From: Chitinophaga sp. LS1
GTDB lineage: Bacteria > Bacteroidota > Bacteroidia > Chitinophagales > Chitinophagaceae
Assembly: GCF_034274695.1 (NCBI RefSeq)
Contig: NZ_CP128362.1
Coordinates: forward strand, 2,170,001-2,234,000
Length of the DNA stretch: 64,000 nt
Direction: 5' to 3'
Both the position numbers and the translations under genes were made by a program. The notes under the pieces are model-generated. The model made no database searches. It was not told where the DNA came from and saw nothing but the letters and a program-made list of their open reading frames with translations. Below are positions 1-9,049 of the stretch, piece by piece (position 1 is the first letter of the stretch; each line of letters starts with the position of its first letter).

Positions 1-398
1 TAGGTTACCTGAAAGGTGGCTATGAAGCATGGGTTGCTGCTGGTCAAAAACTTGATATGATCATTAACGTAGAGCCTGATGAACTGGCAATGGACATTCC
101 TCATGACCCTAACCTGGTGATTGTGGATGTACGCAAACCAGCTGAGTACGCAGACGGTCACATCAAGGATGCCATTAACCTGACCCTGAGTGATATGACA
201 GATCCGGGCACCCTGGGTGATTTCGATGAATTACATAACCTGTATGTTCATTGCCAGGGTGGTTACAGAAGTATCATTGCCTGCTCCATTCTGAAGAGAG
301 AAGGTATTCACAACCTGCGCAATGTGGAAGGTGGTTTCAACAACATGAAAGGCATGCAAGGGCTGGAAGTGGTGAAAGAAAATAACGTATTGAATTAA
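1..398 (+). CDS. Tandem rhodanese-domain protein, C-terminal part (partial)
   Basis: The reading frame is open from base 3, so the gene starts outside the window. The first visible residues (GYLKGGYEAWVAAG) match the closing strand and helix of one rhodanese domain, and a second complete rhodanese domain follows. The second domain has the active-site loop HCQGGYRS with the persulfide-carrying Cys, and the DVRKPAEYADGHI motif typical of the family. Two rhodanese domains at a C terminus are common in MBL-fold hydrolases of the persulfide dioxygenase type, so the missing N terminus may be a metallo-beta-lactamase fold; that part is inference. A terminator follows the stop. Confidence 0.85.
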   Translation, partial: GYLKGGYEAWVAAGQKLDMIINVEPDELAMDIPHDPNLVIVDVRKPAEYADGHIKDAINLTLSDMTDPGTLGDFDELHNLYVHCQGGYRSIIACSILKREGIHNLRNVEGGFNNMKGMQGLEVVKENNVLN

Positions 399-420
399 TA
401 CACTTATTACCAAATAGTTA

Positions 421-453
421 AAAAAGGATCGTGCCAGGTGCACGGTCCTTTTT
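421..453 (+). terminator. Intrinsic terminator after rhodanese gene
   Basis: Inverted repeat AAAAAGGA..CGTGC / GCACG..TCCTTTTT with a three-to-five base loop, followed by a T-run. It lies 23 bases after the stop of the rhodanese gene and is nearly symmetric, so it could work in both directions. Confidence 0.75.
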
Positions 454-509
454 GATTTTGCGGGAGGTATGCTTTTTGACAAACAATGTGGAAAATAGTA
501 TTTTCTATG

Positions 510-1316
510 GGCAAACAATTACGAGGACAGATTGCACTGGTCACCGGTAGTAGTACGGGTATCGGAGCCGCTATAGCACTGGCAATGGCCGAAGCAGGCG
601 CTGCCGTGATCATTAACTTTCACAGTGACAAGAGCAGGCCAGATGCGGAGAAAATCCTGGACGATATTAAATCTGCCGGTGGGGATGGTTTCGTACATCA
701 ATGTGACATCAGTCAGGAAGCGGAGGTGCTGACCATGTATTCAGCCATCTTATCCCGTTATGGTACGCTTGATATAGCAGTGACCAATGCAGGCATTCAG
801 CAGGATGCGCCATTCCTTGAAATGACCCTGGACCAGTGGAATGCGGTAATTGGGACCAATCTTACAGGACAATTTCTATGTGCCCGTGAAGCCGCAAAGG
901 AATTCAAAAGAAGGGGGGTACAGCCCTCCCGCTCCAAAGCCGCCGGGAAAATAATTTGTATGAGTAGTGTGCACGAAGTAATACCCTGGGCCGGCCATGT
1001 GAATTATGCAGCCAGCAAGGGTGGGGTGAAATTACTCATGCAATCTATGGCACAGGAATTGGCTCCATATAAGATAAGAGTAAACAGTCTGGGGCCTGGT
1101 GCAATCAAAACACGCATTAACAAAGATGCATGGGATACGCCAGCGGATGAGCAGAAATTATTGGAACTGATACCATATGGCAGGGTCGGGGTTCCTGAAG
1201 ATATCGCGAAAGCTGCCGTGTGGCTGGCGAGTGATGAGAGTGATTATGTCACAGGTACTACTTTGTTTATTGATGGAGGAATGACCCTTTATCCCGGCTT
1301 TGCCGACAATGGATAG
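510..1316 (+). CDS. SDR family oxidoreductase (glucose 1-dehydrogenase-like)
   Basis: Classical short-chain dehydrogenase of 268 residues with the NAD(P)-binding TGSSTGIG motif at residues 13-20, NAG at 94-96, a catalytic Ser near 154 and the YAASK motif with Tyr167 and Lys171. The C terminus ends in the usual FIDGGM signature. An upstream in-frame ATG at 486 would add seven residues; ATG 510 was chosen because MGKQLRGQ starts just before the first Rossmann strand. The sequence resembles proteins annotated as glucose 1-dehydrogenase, but the substrate cannot be read from sequence. It stands between two terminators' worth of spacing and probably shares a transcript with the BON lipoprotein 28 bases downstream. 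Confidence 0.85.
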   Translation, partial: GKQLRGQIALVTGSSTGIGAAIALAMAEAGAAVIINFHSDKSRPDAEKILDDIKSAGGDGFVHQCDISQEAEVLTMYSAILSRYGTLDIAVTNAGIQQDAPFLEMTLDQWNAVIGTNLTGQFLCAREAAKEFKRRGVQPSRSKAAGKIICMSSVHEVIPWAGHVNYAASKGGVKLLMQSMAQELAPYKIRVNSLGPGAIKTRINKDAWDTPADEQKLLELIPYGRVGVPEDIAKAAVWLASDESDYVTGTTLFIDGGMTLYPGFADNG

Positions 1317-1344
1317 AGCATTATAGGATTTTAAAATTTTAACC

Positions 1345-1656
1345 ATGGATTGCAAATCTTTATTGATGGCCGCCAGCACACTGGTGGTTACCAGCCTGTA
1401 CTCGTGCCAGCCCGGAGATGATACTCTAAAGTTGGCCGTAATTGATAAATTGAATAATTCCCCCGGCATCACTGCCGAGGTGAAAGATGGAATAGTAGAC
1501 CTAAATGGGGAGGTCCCTAATGACAGTGCGAAAGTAGCAGCAGAAGATGCAGTAAAGAATATAAATGGAGTGAAAGCTGTCAACAATAATATCATGGTGG
1601 AACCAGTAATTCCACCGCTACCGCCAATGCCGGAAGATACTGTCAATCAGCAATAA
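1345..1656 (+). CDS. BON-domain lipoprotein
   Basis: A 103-residue protein with an N-terminal hydrophobic signal and a lipobox ending at Cys21 (SLYSC), so it is probably a lipid-anchored envelope protein. Residues about 28-88 fit a single BON domain (hydrophobic-charged pattern ending VKAVNNNIMVEP), a fold thought to bind phospholipid or to help maintain the envelope under osmotic stress. The tail is Pro-rich and polar. It follows the SDR gene closely and is followed at once by a strong terminator. Confidence 0.8.
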   Translation: MDCKSLLMAASTLVVTSLYSCQPGDDTLKLAVIDKLNNSPGITAEVKDGIVDLNGEVPNDSAKVAAEDAVKNINGVKAVNNNIMVEPVIPPLPPMPEDTVNQQ

Positions 1657-1659
1657 AAA

Positions 1660-1684
1660 AAGAGGACCATTGGTCCTCTTTTCT
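1660..1684 (+). terminator. Intrinsic terminator after BON lipoprotein
   Basis: Stem AAGAGGACC / GGTCCTCTT with a three-base loop, preceded by A-run and followed by TTTCTTT. It starts four bases after the stop codon. Confidence 0.85.
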
Positions 1685-1879
1685 TTGAAAATAGTTCGTC
1701 CAGGCCATAATTTGATATGACTCTATAGGATTAAAATTTTCTTTTCGTGCTTATAGCAACAATCGTTTGTACTTAGAGTCTTAAATCAGTTTTTTCTACA
1801 GGCTGAAAAAGCACCAATAAAAGGTCGATTTTTGTAACTTAGTAATCTTATTGAGATGGGGGTAATGCCTCAAGCTCGC

Positions 1880-1914
1880 GCAGGCGTCTGAGATAATTAT
1901 TTATCTGCGCCTGC
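1880..1914 (-). other. Hairpin over the transposase stop codon
   Basis: GCAGGCG / CGCCTGC and AGATAA / TTATCT form a two-part stem with an internal loop; the transposase stop codon (1901-1903) lies in the inner stem. No T-run follows on the minus strand. It could be part of an IS-encoded RNA or a translation-coupled structure; function not shown. Confidence 0.4.
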
Positions 1915-3074
1915 TTTCTTTTTTTAGCCACTCCTGATTATCAGGTTCCATATATGGCACTCTATTTTTGAGTATAAAATAAGCGGCAATTAGGATTTTG
2001 TGTGAAATTGCAATAAGTGCTCGTTTTTTGCCTCTTCGTATACTCAAAGTATAATATTTTCTTTTCAGATAAGTATCTTTCGTATGTGCTGCAGCCCATG
2101 CTGCTTCCACGAGTGCGGTTTTAAGGGATCTGTTGCCATGATTGATTCTTTCACTTTTCTTTTTCCGGCACTTTCATTATTACCAGGACATAAACCACAC
2201 CAACTAGCCAAATGATGCTGATTAGGGAACGCATGCATATCTGTACCTATTTCGGCTAAGATGGCGGTAGCTGTTTGTTTTTGTACTCCGGGAATAGTCT
2301 GAAGTAATTTTACTTCTTCCTCCCATTTTTTTAAGTACTGATCTATACGGTTATCCACCTGACCAAGTAGGTCATTTAGCTGTAAAATAACAGTTTTAGA
2401 CAGGCTGAGCATAAAACGGTGATGCTCATTAAGATGGCCTTCTAATGCAAGAATAAGCTCTTGTTTTTTGATTTTGAGCCTACCTTTTGCCAAATTGGCC
2501 AATATCATAGGATCCTGTTCTCCTTCAATAATGGCAGTGATCATTGACCAGCCACTTACACCGAATACATCACTGACTACAGTGCTCAATTTGATATTGG
2601 CTGTCTCTAAAATGTTCTGTAACCGGTTATATTCACTGGACCGCTGTCCTATTACTTTACGTTTGTATCGGTACAATTCCCGTAATTCGCGAGTGTATTG
2701 CGGTGGAATAAAACTTCCCTTTAGTAGCCCGCTTAGCAATAATTTTGCAATCCAGGCACTGTCATTGCGATCGGTCTTATGCCCCGGCACATATTTAATA
2801 TGCCGGGCATTGACCAGAATAAGTTCAAAGTGAGGTTCCAGTATATTAAAAACAGGCTTCCAGTAAACCCCGTGCTCTCCATTGCGACATGTGTAATGCC
2901 GGATTCTTCAAGCCAAGCTACCAGGTCCCTAAGTGAACTTGTGAAAGTGCTAAAAGTGCGGGTTTGTTCTTCCAACCCATTTCCTCTGATGGTGGCTACT
3001 ACATTCTCCTGGTGAACATCGAGGCCACAGCCGCGACTCACAACCTGTTCAAAACTGATATGTGATTGTTCCAT
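1901..3074 (-). pseudogene. IS110-family transposase, two frameshifts
   Basis: Conceptual joining of three frames gives a DEDD recombinase of about 390 residues. The N-terminal RuvC-like part shows GLDVHQ, MESTG and DRNDSAW; the C-terminal part shows GLCPGNNESAGKRK with the serine expected to act in strand exchange. The first break is at 2868-2871, where the G-run after MEST is one base short: adding a G restores GVYWKPVFNILEP. The second is at about 2155-2158 in an A-run: adding one A restores KSERINHGNRSLKTALVEAAWAAA. Both losses are in homopolymers, so true decay and assembly error are both possible. As written the gene is inactive. Confidence 0.85.
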
Positions 3075-3195
3075 GGTAGTACTTTTGTCGAAGGTACCAC
3101 CATTTTCATAGTCGTTTGTGAACCCGGTTCATGAGGGTTTTTTCTGAAAACAGGGTTCATTCCCGTTGGTAAATTTCCTCTTTTCATGAATGGTT

Positions 3196-4056
3196 TTATT
3201 GCTGATTATAGCGATGTTTCCACCTTCTGTGGCTCCATACCCACACATCTGGCTGTTCCAATATATTGTTCTCAAGATATCGTACAAAAGTTTCTGTGAC
3301 CTTGCCTTCCGGTTCCTGCCGGGGATGTTCAAATGCCAGCTTTAGCTTAGCATCGTAGTAGCCTCTCTTTACTTTTCGTATGTCTACAAATACTACAGGT
3401 GTATCATTCCTTCTGGCGCTCATTTCCGGTCCTTTATAGAAAGCAGTCATTCTGTTCAGGAAAGGGAACCAGTAGCTACGCCGTGGATTGCCAGGATTCT
3501 GATCTGCCACCAGTGCAATGAGGTGTTGTTTATGCTGCCAGGGTGCCATCGCCTCCCTGATATCATTCGCAGGGATCAGTACTGTGCCTGATTTCTCACG
3601 AAAGTGACGGAAGAAGCGATCAGCAGATTTGTTGGTGAGCGGCATGTATACTACCAGGAAAGGGAAGCCGACTCTCTGCATGCAAAATACATTGGCCCAT
3701 TCCCAGTTGAAATTATGGCCTAAATGCAACTGACAACTTTTGCCCTGTGCATAGAGTTCATGTAATACTGTTAAATCACATTTAAAACGTTTTTCCAACG
3801 ACTTTTTGCTCATGGTCAGCAGTTTGGCTGTCTCCACGATCATATCCGTCAGATTGCGGTAATAACTCCTTGCCAGCCTGGTGATTTCAGCAGGAGATTT
3901 TTCCGGAAATGACTTGCGGAGATTGTCAAATACAATCTTTTTCCGGTAGCCTACCAGGTAGTAAATAATGAGGTATAACCCATCGCTGATGAGGTATAAC
4001 AGCCACAATGGCAATATTGAAATGGCGTATGTAAAAGCCAGAATTAAATAGTACAT
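3196..4056 (-). CDS. Lysophospholipid / lipid A acyltransferase (LpxL/HtrB family)
   Basis: 286 residues with an N-terminal membrane anchor (residues 3-35) followed by an acyltransferase domain. The HX4E catalytic motif is visible as His114-NFNW-Glu119 within LGHNFNWEW, and PVVFVDIRKVKRGYY and the WVWSHRRWK ending are typical of Kdo-lipid A late acyltransferases and of Bacteroidota homologues of this family. It probably transfers a secondary acyl chain to lipid A at the inner membrane. It is the last gene of a minus-strand run, 19 bases after nadB. The acyl donor and position cannot be told from sequence. Confidence 0.85.
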   Translation of the reverse strand: MYYLILAFTYAISILPLWLLYLISDGLYLIIYYLVGYRKKIVFDNLRKSFPEKSPAEITRLARSYYRNLTDMIVETAKLLTMSKKSLEKRFKCDLTVLHELYAQGKSCQLHLGHNFNWEWANVFCMQRVGFPFLVVYMPLTNKSADRFFRHFREKSGTVLIPANDIREAMAPWQHKQHLIALVADQNPGNPRRSYWFPFLNRMTAFYKGPEMSARRNDTPVVFVDIRKVKRGYYDAKLKLAFEHPRQEPEGKVTETFVRYLENNILEQPDVWVWSHRRWKHRYNQQ

Positions 4057-4075
4057 CTCTACTTAGCAACAAATT

Positions 4076-5674
4076 CTATAACACAATGTTTTGTACCAGT
4101 TCGCTCTTGTTTGGATAATCGGTATTGAAATGAAGACCTCTGCTTTCCTTGCGGAAGGAAGCGCTTTTTACGATCAAATAACCTACGGTGATCAGGTTGC
4201 GCAGCTCACACAATTGCGGAGAGACTTCTGTCTTCTCATAGAGGTTTTCTGTTTCTTCGTGCAGAATGTCCAGTCTGCGTATTGCTCTCTGGATACGTTC
4301 ATTGGTACGCACGATACCAAGATAATCACTCATAATCTGCTTCAGTTCCTTCAGGCTCTGGGTAATGAGGATCATTTCCTTGGGAGCCGTGGTTCCTGCT
4401 GCATTCCAGTCAGGTACGTTTCCTTTGAATGGAATTGCATCGATCCTGTTTACAGCCGTCTGGTAACAACGGTGTGCAAACACCATGGCTTCCAGCAGTG
4501 AATTGGACGCAAGGCGGTTGGCGCCGTGTAATCCTGTGCTGGAGCACTCGCCGCATGCATACAGGTTCTGAATGCTGGTACAACCATGTTCATTTACTTT
4601 GATACCTCCGCAGCTATAGTGAGCAGCCGGAGCTACCGGAATCATGTCCTTCTTCACATCGATACCAGATGTCAGGCATTTCTCATAGATGTTGGGGAAG
4701 TGGTGAATGAACTTCTCCATATCCATATGCCGGCAATCGAGGTATACATGTTCTGTACCGGTGATCTTCATCTCACTGTCTATTGCTCTGGCCACGATAT
4801 CTCGGGGAGCGAGGGAGAGACGGGGATCGTATTTATGCATGAAGTCTTCGCCGTGTATATTGCGCAGAATACCACCATCGCCACGTACAGCTTCTGTAAT
4901 CAGGAAGGCGTTGTTCACACCCGGCTGATAGAGCGCGGTAGGGTGAAACTGGATGAATTCCATATTTTCAATTCTACCTTTGGCGCGGTACACCATAGCC
5001 ACACCATCGCCAGAGGCGATAGAAGGGTTAGTGGTGCTACGATACACCTGCCCATTGCCACCAGTGGCGATGAGGGTGATGCGGCTCAGTATCTTTTCTA
5101 TCTTGTTTGTGAGAAGGTTCAATACGTATACACCATAACATTCAATGTCAGGCGTGGATTTGGTTACCAGGTAACCCAGGTGGTGCTGGGTGATGAGGTC
5201 TACCACAAAGCAGTGAGTGACCAGTTCGATATTTGGATGCTGGCGAACGGCTGCCAGCAAGGCTCTTTCTATTTCATAACCCGTGATGTCTTTGTAGTGG
5301 ATCACCCTGAATTCCGAATGTCCGCCTTCTCTTCCAAGGGCAAAGTCTCCGTCAGGATTCTTATCAAAGTTGGCGCCCCATTCAATGATCTCATTTACCC
5401 GCTCGGGGCCTTCCTTTACCACGATCTCTACTATTTTCTCATTGCATAGGCCATCGCCGGCAATCAGGGTGTCTTCAATGTGCTTGGCAAAGCTGTCGTT
5501 CTCAAGATCATTCACTACGGCTACACCACCCTGTGCATACTTCGTATTCGTTTCGTCTTCCTGGGTCTTAGTGATGATGGTGATCTTTTTATCTGGACAG
5601 GCACCTGCTACTTTGAGCGCATAGGTTAATCCTGCGATGCCGGAACCAATCACTAAAAAATCTGTCTGTTGCAT
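4076..5674 (-). CDS. nadB: L-aspartate oxidase
   Basis: 532 residues, the normal length for the FAD enzyme that converts L-aspartate to iminoaspartate, first step of NAD synthesis. The Rossmann FAD motif GSGIAGL is at residues 10-16, followed by KYAQGGVA, the ALGREGGHSEFRVIHYKD segment, FHPTALY and the substrate-side SCGGIKVN and GLHGANRLASNSLLEA motifs. The C-terminal helical domain is complete. nadA and nadC, often neighbours, are not present here. It lies 34 bases after the membrane protein gene and is probably in the same transcript as the two-component genes upstream. Confidence 0.95.
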   Translation of the reverse strand: MQQTDFLVIGSGIAGLTYALKVAGACPDKKITIITKTQEDETNTKYAQGGVAVVNDLENDSFAKHIEDTLIAGDGLCNEKIVEIVVKEGPERVNEIIEWGANFDKNPDGDFALGREGGHSEFRVIHYKDITGYEIERALLAAVRQHPNIELVTHCFVVDLITQHHLGYLVTKSTPDIECYGVYVLNLLTNKIEKILSRITLIATGGNGQVYRSTTNPSIASGDGVAMVYRAKGRIENMEFIQFHPTALYQPGVNNAFLITEAVRGDGGILRNIHGEDFMHKYDPRLSLAPRDIVARAIDSEMKITGTEHVYLDCRHMDMEKFIHHFPNIYEKCLTSGIDVKKDMIPVAPAAHYSCGGIKVNEHGCTSIQNLYACGECSSTGLHGANRLASNSLLEAMVFAHRCYQTAVNRIDAIPFKGNVPDWNAAGTTAPKEMILITQSLKELKQIMSDYLGIVRTNERIQRAIRRLDILHEETENLYEKTEVSPQLCELRNLITVGYLIVKSASFRKESRGLHFNTDYPNKSELVQNIVL

Positions 5675-5708
5675 AATAACTCATCTAGCGAATCAAATGT
5701 ACGGTATA

Positions 5709-6338
5709 TTACCGGATTGCGTAGGGGATACCCTGCTTTTGCCATATATAACGGGTAGCACCGTAGACGAGGCCGTAATTGGCTAATGCGTAGCAGATCA
5801 AGCTGATAGTTGGTGGAAGTGCGCCACCGGCAATGAGGAGGGAGATGCCTGCCAGGCAATACCAGCCAGCTGGCTGATCACTGAGGCGAAAGGCATGCAT
5901 AACGGATTGGAGGGCTATAGAAGCAGTGAAAAGACAAAGGACCACAGGCCAGACCGTTTCCAGTGTAGGCAGGAAATAGAAGAAGATCGCCAGACCCAGC
6001 GCTTCTGTCAGAAAGATAAATGCCCACTTACAGGTAGGTAGTGGATAATTCGTATACCGGATCTTTAAAAAGAAAGCAATATAGACGATGTGAACCAGCG
6101 GTATAGAAGCACCGGCGAGAAGGTGGACTAAAGGTGGACTTGTAATAGCTAAGCCTATGATTAACAGCACTCTGATAAGTGTTGGTGTGTAGCGGGTGCC
6201 GGATATGAAAAATACGGCCGCATAAACAATTAAAAGAACCATTGACAGCTCCTTCAGCCATGCGGAATTCACAAAACAGCCCCAAAGCAGTATAGGCATT
6301 GTGCCCCAATAAAGACTGTTAAAGACAACCGGTTTCAT
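5709..6338 (-). CDS. Multi-pass membrane protein, possibly YhhN-like
   Basis: 209 residues with about seven or eight hydrophobic segments and very few charges. The last segment (ISLICYALANYGLVYGATRY) recalls the end of YhhN/TMEM86-type lysoplasmalogenases, but the conserved acidic residues of that family are not obvious, so the link is weak. It sits 17 bases after the histidine kinase and 34 bases before nadB. No function is claimed. Confidence 0.6.
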   Translation of the reverse strand: MKPVVFNSLYWGTMPILLWGCFVNSAWLKELSMVLLIVYAAVFFISGTRYTPTLIRVLLIIGLAITSPPLVHLLAGASIPLVHIVYIAFFLKIRYTNYPLPTCKWAFIFLTEALGLAIFFYFLPTLETVWPVVLCLFTASIALQSVMHAFRLSDQPAGWYCLAGISLLIAGGALPPTISLICYALANYGLVYGATRYIWQKQGIPYAIR

Positions 6339-6355
6339 GTTACTAAAATAAGGAT

Positions 6356-7693
6356 TTACACCGTAGCAAGGATCACTTTAAATGTAGTACCATTACTACT
6401 GGTACTATCTACTTTCAATTGCCCGCCATGCAGCTGGATGATTTGCTGAGAGAGGCTAAGACCGATACCGCTGCCTTTGCGCTTAGTGGTATAGAAAGGG
6501 ATAAAGATCTTATTGATTGCATCCGCATCTATACCCGGACCATTGTCGGCAATGGAGATGCAAACCTGGTTAGGCGTGGTTATCGTTGCGGTGAGTTTGA
6601 TTTCCGGGTGAGCGGTGTGTTCCAGTGCATCCATGGCATTTTTGACCAGGTTGATCAGCACCATCTGCAACTGGGCACTGTCTGCATGAATTTCTGCACC
6701 GGCAGAATCTACTTCAAACTGGTAATAGATGCCTGCCTGTTTAAGATCCGATTGCAACAGGTTACTCACTACTGTGATCAGTTCCTTGATATTAACATCC
6801 GTGAATTGTGGCTTGGGAAGAGCGGTATAATCCCTGTAGGCGTTGACGAAGTTCATGATGCCTTTACTCCGGCTTTTGATCGTTTCCAGCGCTTCTATCA
6901 GGTCGGTAATCGCCTCGGGCTGGTGGCTATCCGGTGCAATGTCCTGCTCTATAATATCCTGCATGGTGCTTATGAGGGATACGATCGGGGTGACAGAGTT
7001 CATGATTTCATGACGAAGGATCTTGGTCAGGTTCTGCCAGGCTTCCAGCTCTTTTTGTTGCAGCTCTGCATGAATGTTTTGCAGGGAGATCAATTTGACC
7101 AGGCGGCCCTGTAAACGTACAGTTGCTGCCTGAATCGAGAGTTGTTGTTCAGTACGGGTACGATACAGGATCTTATTGCCGGAGTGCACCTGTAGCAATA
7201 ATTCAGGCAGATCGGGGTGAGCTGATTTTAACTCTGCTATGTTGCGTAGGCGATAGATGCCCAGTAACTTGAAAGCTGCAGGGTTGATGAGTTCTATTCT
7301 ACCCTCCGCATCAAAAGACAGTACGCCGATGCTGATATGCTGTACGATCGTATCGATGTATTTCAGGTTCGCTTCCTTTTCGGCCCTGGTTTGCCGGAAG
7401 GCTTCCAGTACTTCGTTGAACTGGTAATTGAGTGCTTGAAAGCTTTTCCCCATTTTATTATCGGCGCTGAACCGGATGGAAAAGTCTTCGTAACGGATGG
7501 ACTCCAAAAAAAGTGTGAGCTTTCTGTTAATCCTGTTCATGTAGTAATACATTCCATAGATCTGCAGGCAGATCAGGGCGGCGATAGCTAACCCGGGAAT
7601 CGGCCCCAGTATCCTCCATACTTCTACGCCGGCAATGGTACTGGCGGTGAGCAGGAGTATGCGCAGGAATATATTGACGCTGAACCGGTTCAT
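6356..7693 (-). CDS. Sensor histidine kinase (NtrB-like, PAS)
   Basis: 445 residues. Two membrane helices (about 8-25 and 32-52) are followed by a linker, a PAS domain (about 112-215) and a kinase core with the phosphoacceptor His228 in LRHEIMNSVTP. The ATPase domain has the N box INLVKNAMDAL, G1 ADNGPGID and G2 GSGIGLSLS. The start ATG directly abuts the stop of the sigma-54 regulator gene, so the pair is translationally linked and very likely cognate. With almost no periplasmic loop between the two helices, the signal is probably sensed in the membrane or in the cytosolic PAS domain. Confidence 0.9.
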   Translation of the reverse strand: MNRFSVNIFLRILLLTASTIAGVEVWRILGPIPGLAIAALICLQIYGMYYYMNRINRKLTLFLESIRYEDFSIRFSADNKMGKSFQALNYQFNEVLEAFRQTRAEKEANLKYIDTIVQHISIGVLSFDAEGRIELINPAAFKLLGIYRLRNIAELKSAHPDLPELLLQVHSGNKILYRTRTEQQLSIQAATVRLQGRLVKLISLQNIHAELQQKELEAWQNLTKILRHEIMNSVTPIVSLISTMQDIIEQDIAPDSHQPEAITDLIEALETIKSRSKGIMNFVNAYRDYTALPKPQFTDVNIKELITVVSNLLQSDLKQAGIYYQFEVDSAGAEIHADSAQLQMVLINLVKNAMDALEHTAHPEIKLTATITTPNQVCISIADNGPGIDADAINKIFIPFYTTKRKGSGIGLSLSQQIIQLHGGQLKVDSTSSNGTTFKVILATV

Positions 7694-9049
7694 TTAGATA
7701 TTATATTTTTCCAGTCTTCTATAGAGTGCTGCTCTGCTGAGGCCCAGTTCCCTGGCGGCTTCAGTGATGTTGCCATTACATTTCTTCATGGCCTGGGTGA
7801 TGATGTTGCGCTCCATTTCTTCCAGGTTATAGCCGGTATTCAGCTGGGTTTCCTGTACAGGGTTTTTCACAAATACATCTTTAGCCTGCAATACCTTGCC
7901 CTGGGAGAGAATGACCGCTCTCTCCATAGCGTGTTGCAGTTCACGGATATTCCCTGGCCAGTCATATTGTAGCAACTGCTGTACGAGTGATTCGTGCAGA
8001 CTATTCACCGGGCGTTTATATTTACTGCTATACAATTGGAGGAAATGTTCTGCCAGGGCTATGATGTCTTCCTGTCTTTCTCTGAGAGGAGGAAGGTGTA
8101 TTTCAATTGTATTGATCCGGTAGAGTAAATCCTGGCGAAACAGGTATTGTGCCGCCATCTGCTGAATGTTGCGGTTAGTGGCGCAGATAAGACGTACATC
8201 TACAGGATGGGCTTTGTTACTACCTACTTTGGTCACCGACCTGTTTTGCAATACGGTGAGCAGTTTTGCCTGTAACGGAAGGGAAATGTTTCCCAGTTCA
8301 TCGAGGAAGATGGTGCCTTTGTTGGCTTCTTCAAACCGACCGATCCTGTCTTCGCGGGCATCTGTAAAGGCGCCTTTCACATGGCCAAACAGTTCACTTT
8401 CAAACAGACTTTCACTGATGGCCCCAAGGTCTACGCTCACAAAAGGGTGGGAGGTACGATGGGAGAGCTGGTGAATATGTCTGGCCAGCATATCCTTGCC
8501 AGTGCCATTTTCACCTAGAATGAGTACGTTGGCATCTGTGCCGGCTACCCTTTCAGCTGTATCCAATACTGCCATCATGGACGGACTATTGCCAATGATT
8601 GAACTATTATTGTTAGTCGCTGGGGTAGGTGGGGCTACCTTGTCCTTGTGTTGGTGTTTTTTGTTGTAAGCTCCCTGCATAGTGGCCAGGAGCTTTTCAT
8701 TTTCCCAGGGTTTCAGCACAAAATCAGCTGCTCCTGCTTTGATGGCCCTTACTGCCATTTCCACGTCGCCATAGGCCGTGAACATAACTACTGCTGCAGT
8801 GGGTTGAATGTCCAGTATCCTGTCCAGCCATTCAAATCCTTCCTTACCACTGCTCAGGTCACGGGTAAAGTTCATGTCCAGCAGGATCACGTCGTATTCA
8901 AAATTAGATACCAGGTAAGGGATCTTCTGGGGATTGCGCTCAAAGTCTACCTGGCCAAAATGGCGTTTCAACAGGAGGCGTGCTGCGCGCAATACGTCCA
9001 TATCATCATCTACTATCAGTATTTTACCAGGCAGTGTAATCGTAGTCAT
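7694..9049 (-). CDS. Sigma-54-dependent response regulator (NtrC family)
   Basis: 451 residues from ATG 9049; an upstream ATG (9121) would add a 24-residue tail without receiver similarity. Receiver domain at 8-130 with acidic pocket DDD14-16, phosphoacceptor Asp58 and Lys113. AAA+ domain with Walker A GENGTGKD (179-186) and FLDELGN as Walker B. The sigma-54 contact loop reads GAFTDA (226-231) instead of GAFTGA. A Fis-type helix-turn-helix (NITEAARELGLSRAALYRRLEK) closes the protein. It is divergent from the export locus at 9340, whose spacer holds matching sigma-54 and enhancer-like sites, so that locus is the likely target. Confidence 0.92.
   Translation of the reverse strand: MTTITLPGKILIVDDDMDVLRAARLLLKRHFGQVDFERNPQKIPYLVSNFEYDVILLDMNFTRDLSSGKEGFEWLDRILDIQPTAAVVMFTAYGDVEMAVRAIKAGAADFVLKPWENEKLLATMQGAYNKKHQHKDKVAPPTPATNNNSSIIGNSPSMMAVLDTAERVAGTDANVLILGENGTGKDMLARHIHQLSHRTSHPFVSVDLGAISESLFESELFGHVKGAFTDAREDRIGRFEEANKGTIFLDELGNISLPLQAKLLTVLQNRSVTKVGSNKAHPVDVRLICATNRNIQQMAAQYLFRQDLLYRINTIEIHLPPLRERQEDIIALAEHFLQLYSSKYKRPVNSLHESLVQQLLQYDWPGNIRELQHAMERAVILSQGKVLQAKDVFVKNPVQETQLNTGYNLEEMERNIITQAMKKCNGNITEAARELGLSRAALYRRLEKYNI

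Larger units (their letters stand above)
1690..3118 (-). mobile_element. IS110-type insertion sequence remnant (ends uncertain)
   Basis: Holds a broken IS110-family transposase on the minus strand with about 210 noncoding bases downstream of it (1690-1900) and about 45 or more upstream. Elements of this family lack classical terminal inverted repeats, so neither end can be fixed by eye; the limits given are the gaps to the neighbouring terminator and to a GAACCC/GGGTTC repeat at 3120. The long noncoding side lies downstream of the transposase, as in the IS1111 branch, where the guide (bridge) RNA is encoded at that end. Confidence 0.6.

Noticed and set aside
3120..3156. GAACCC/GGGTTC repeats between the IS110-type element and the acyltransferase gene
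   Set aside because: Could be a weak terminator or IS flank, but the pairing is ambiguous (several GGTTC copies) and no clear element end could be set.
4586..5449. A 287-codon open frame opposite nadB
   Set aside because: It is antisense to a clear nadB and its sequence shows no domain or signal; it results from base composition of the coding strand.
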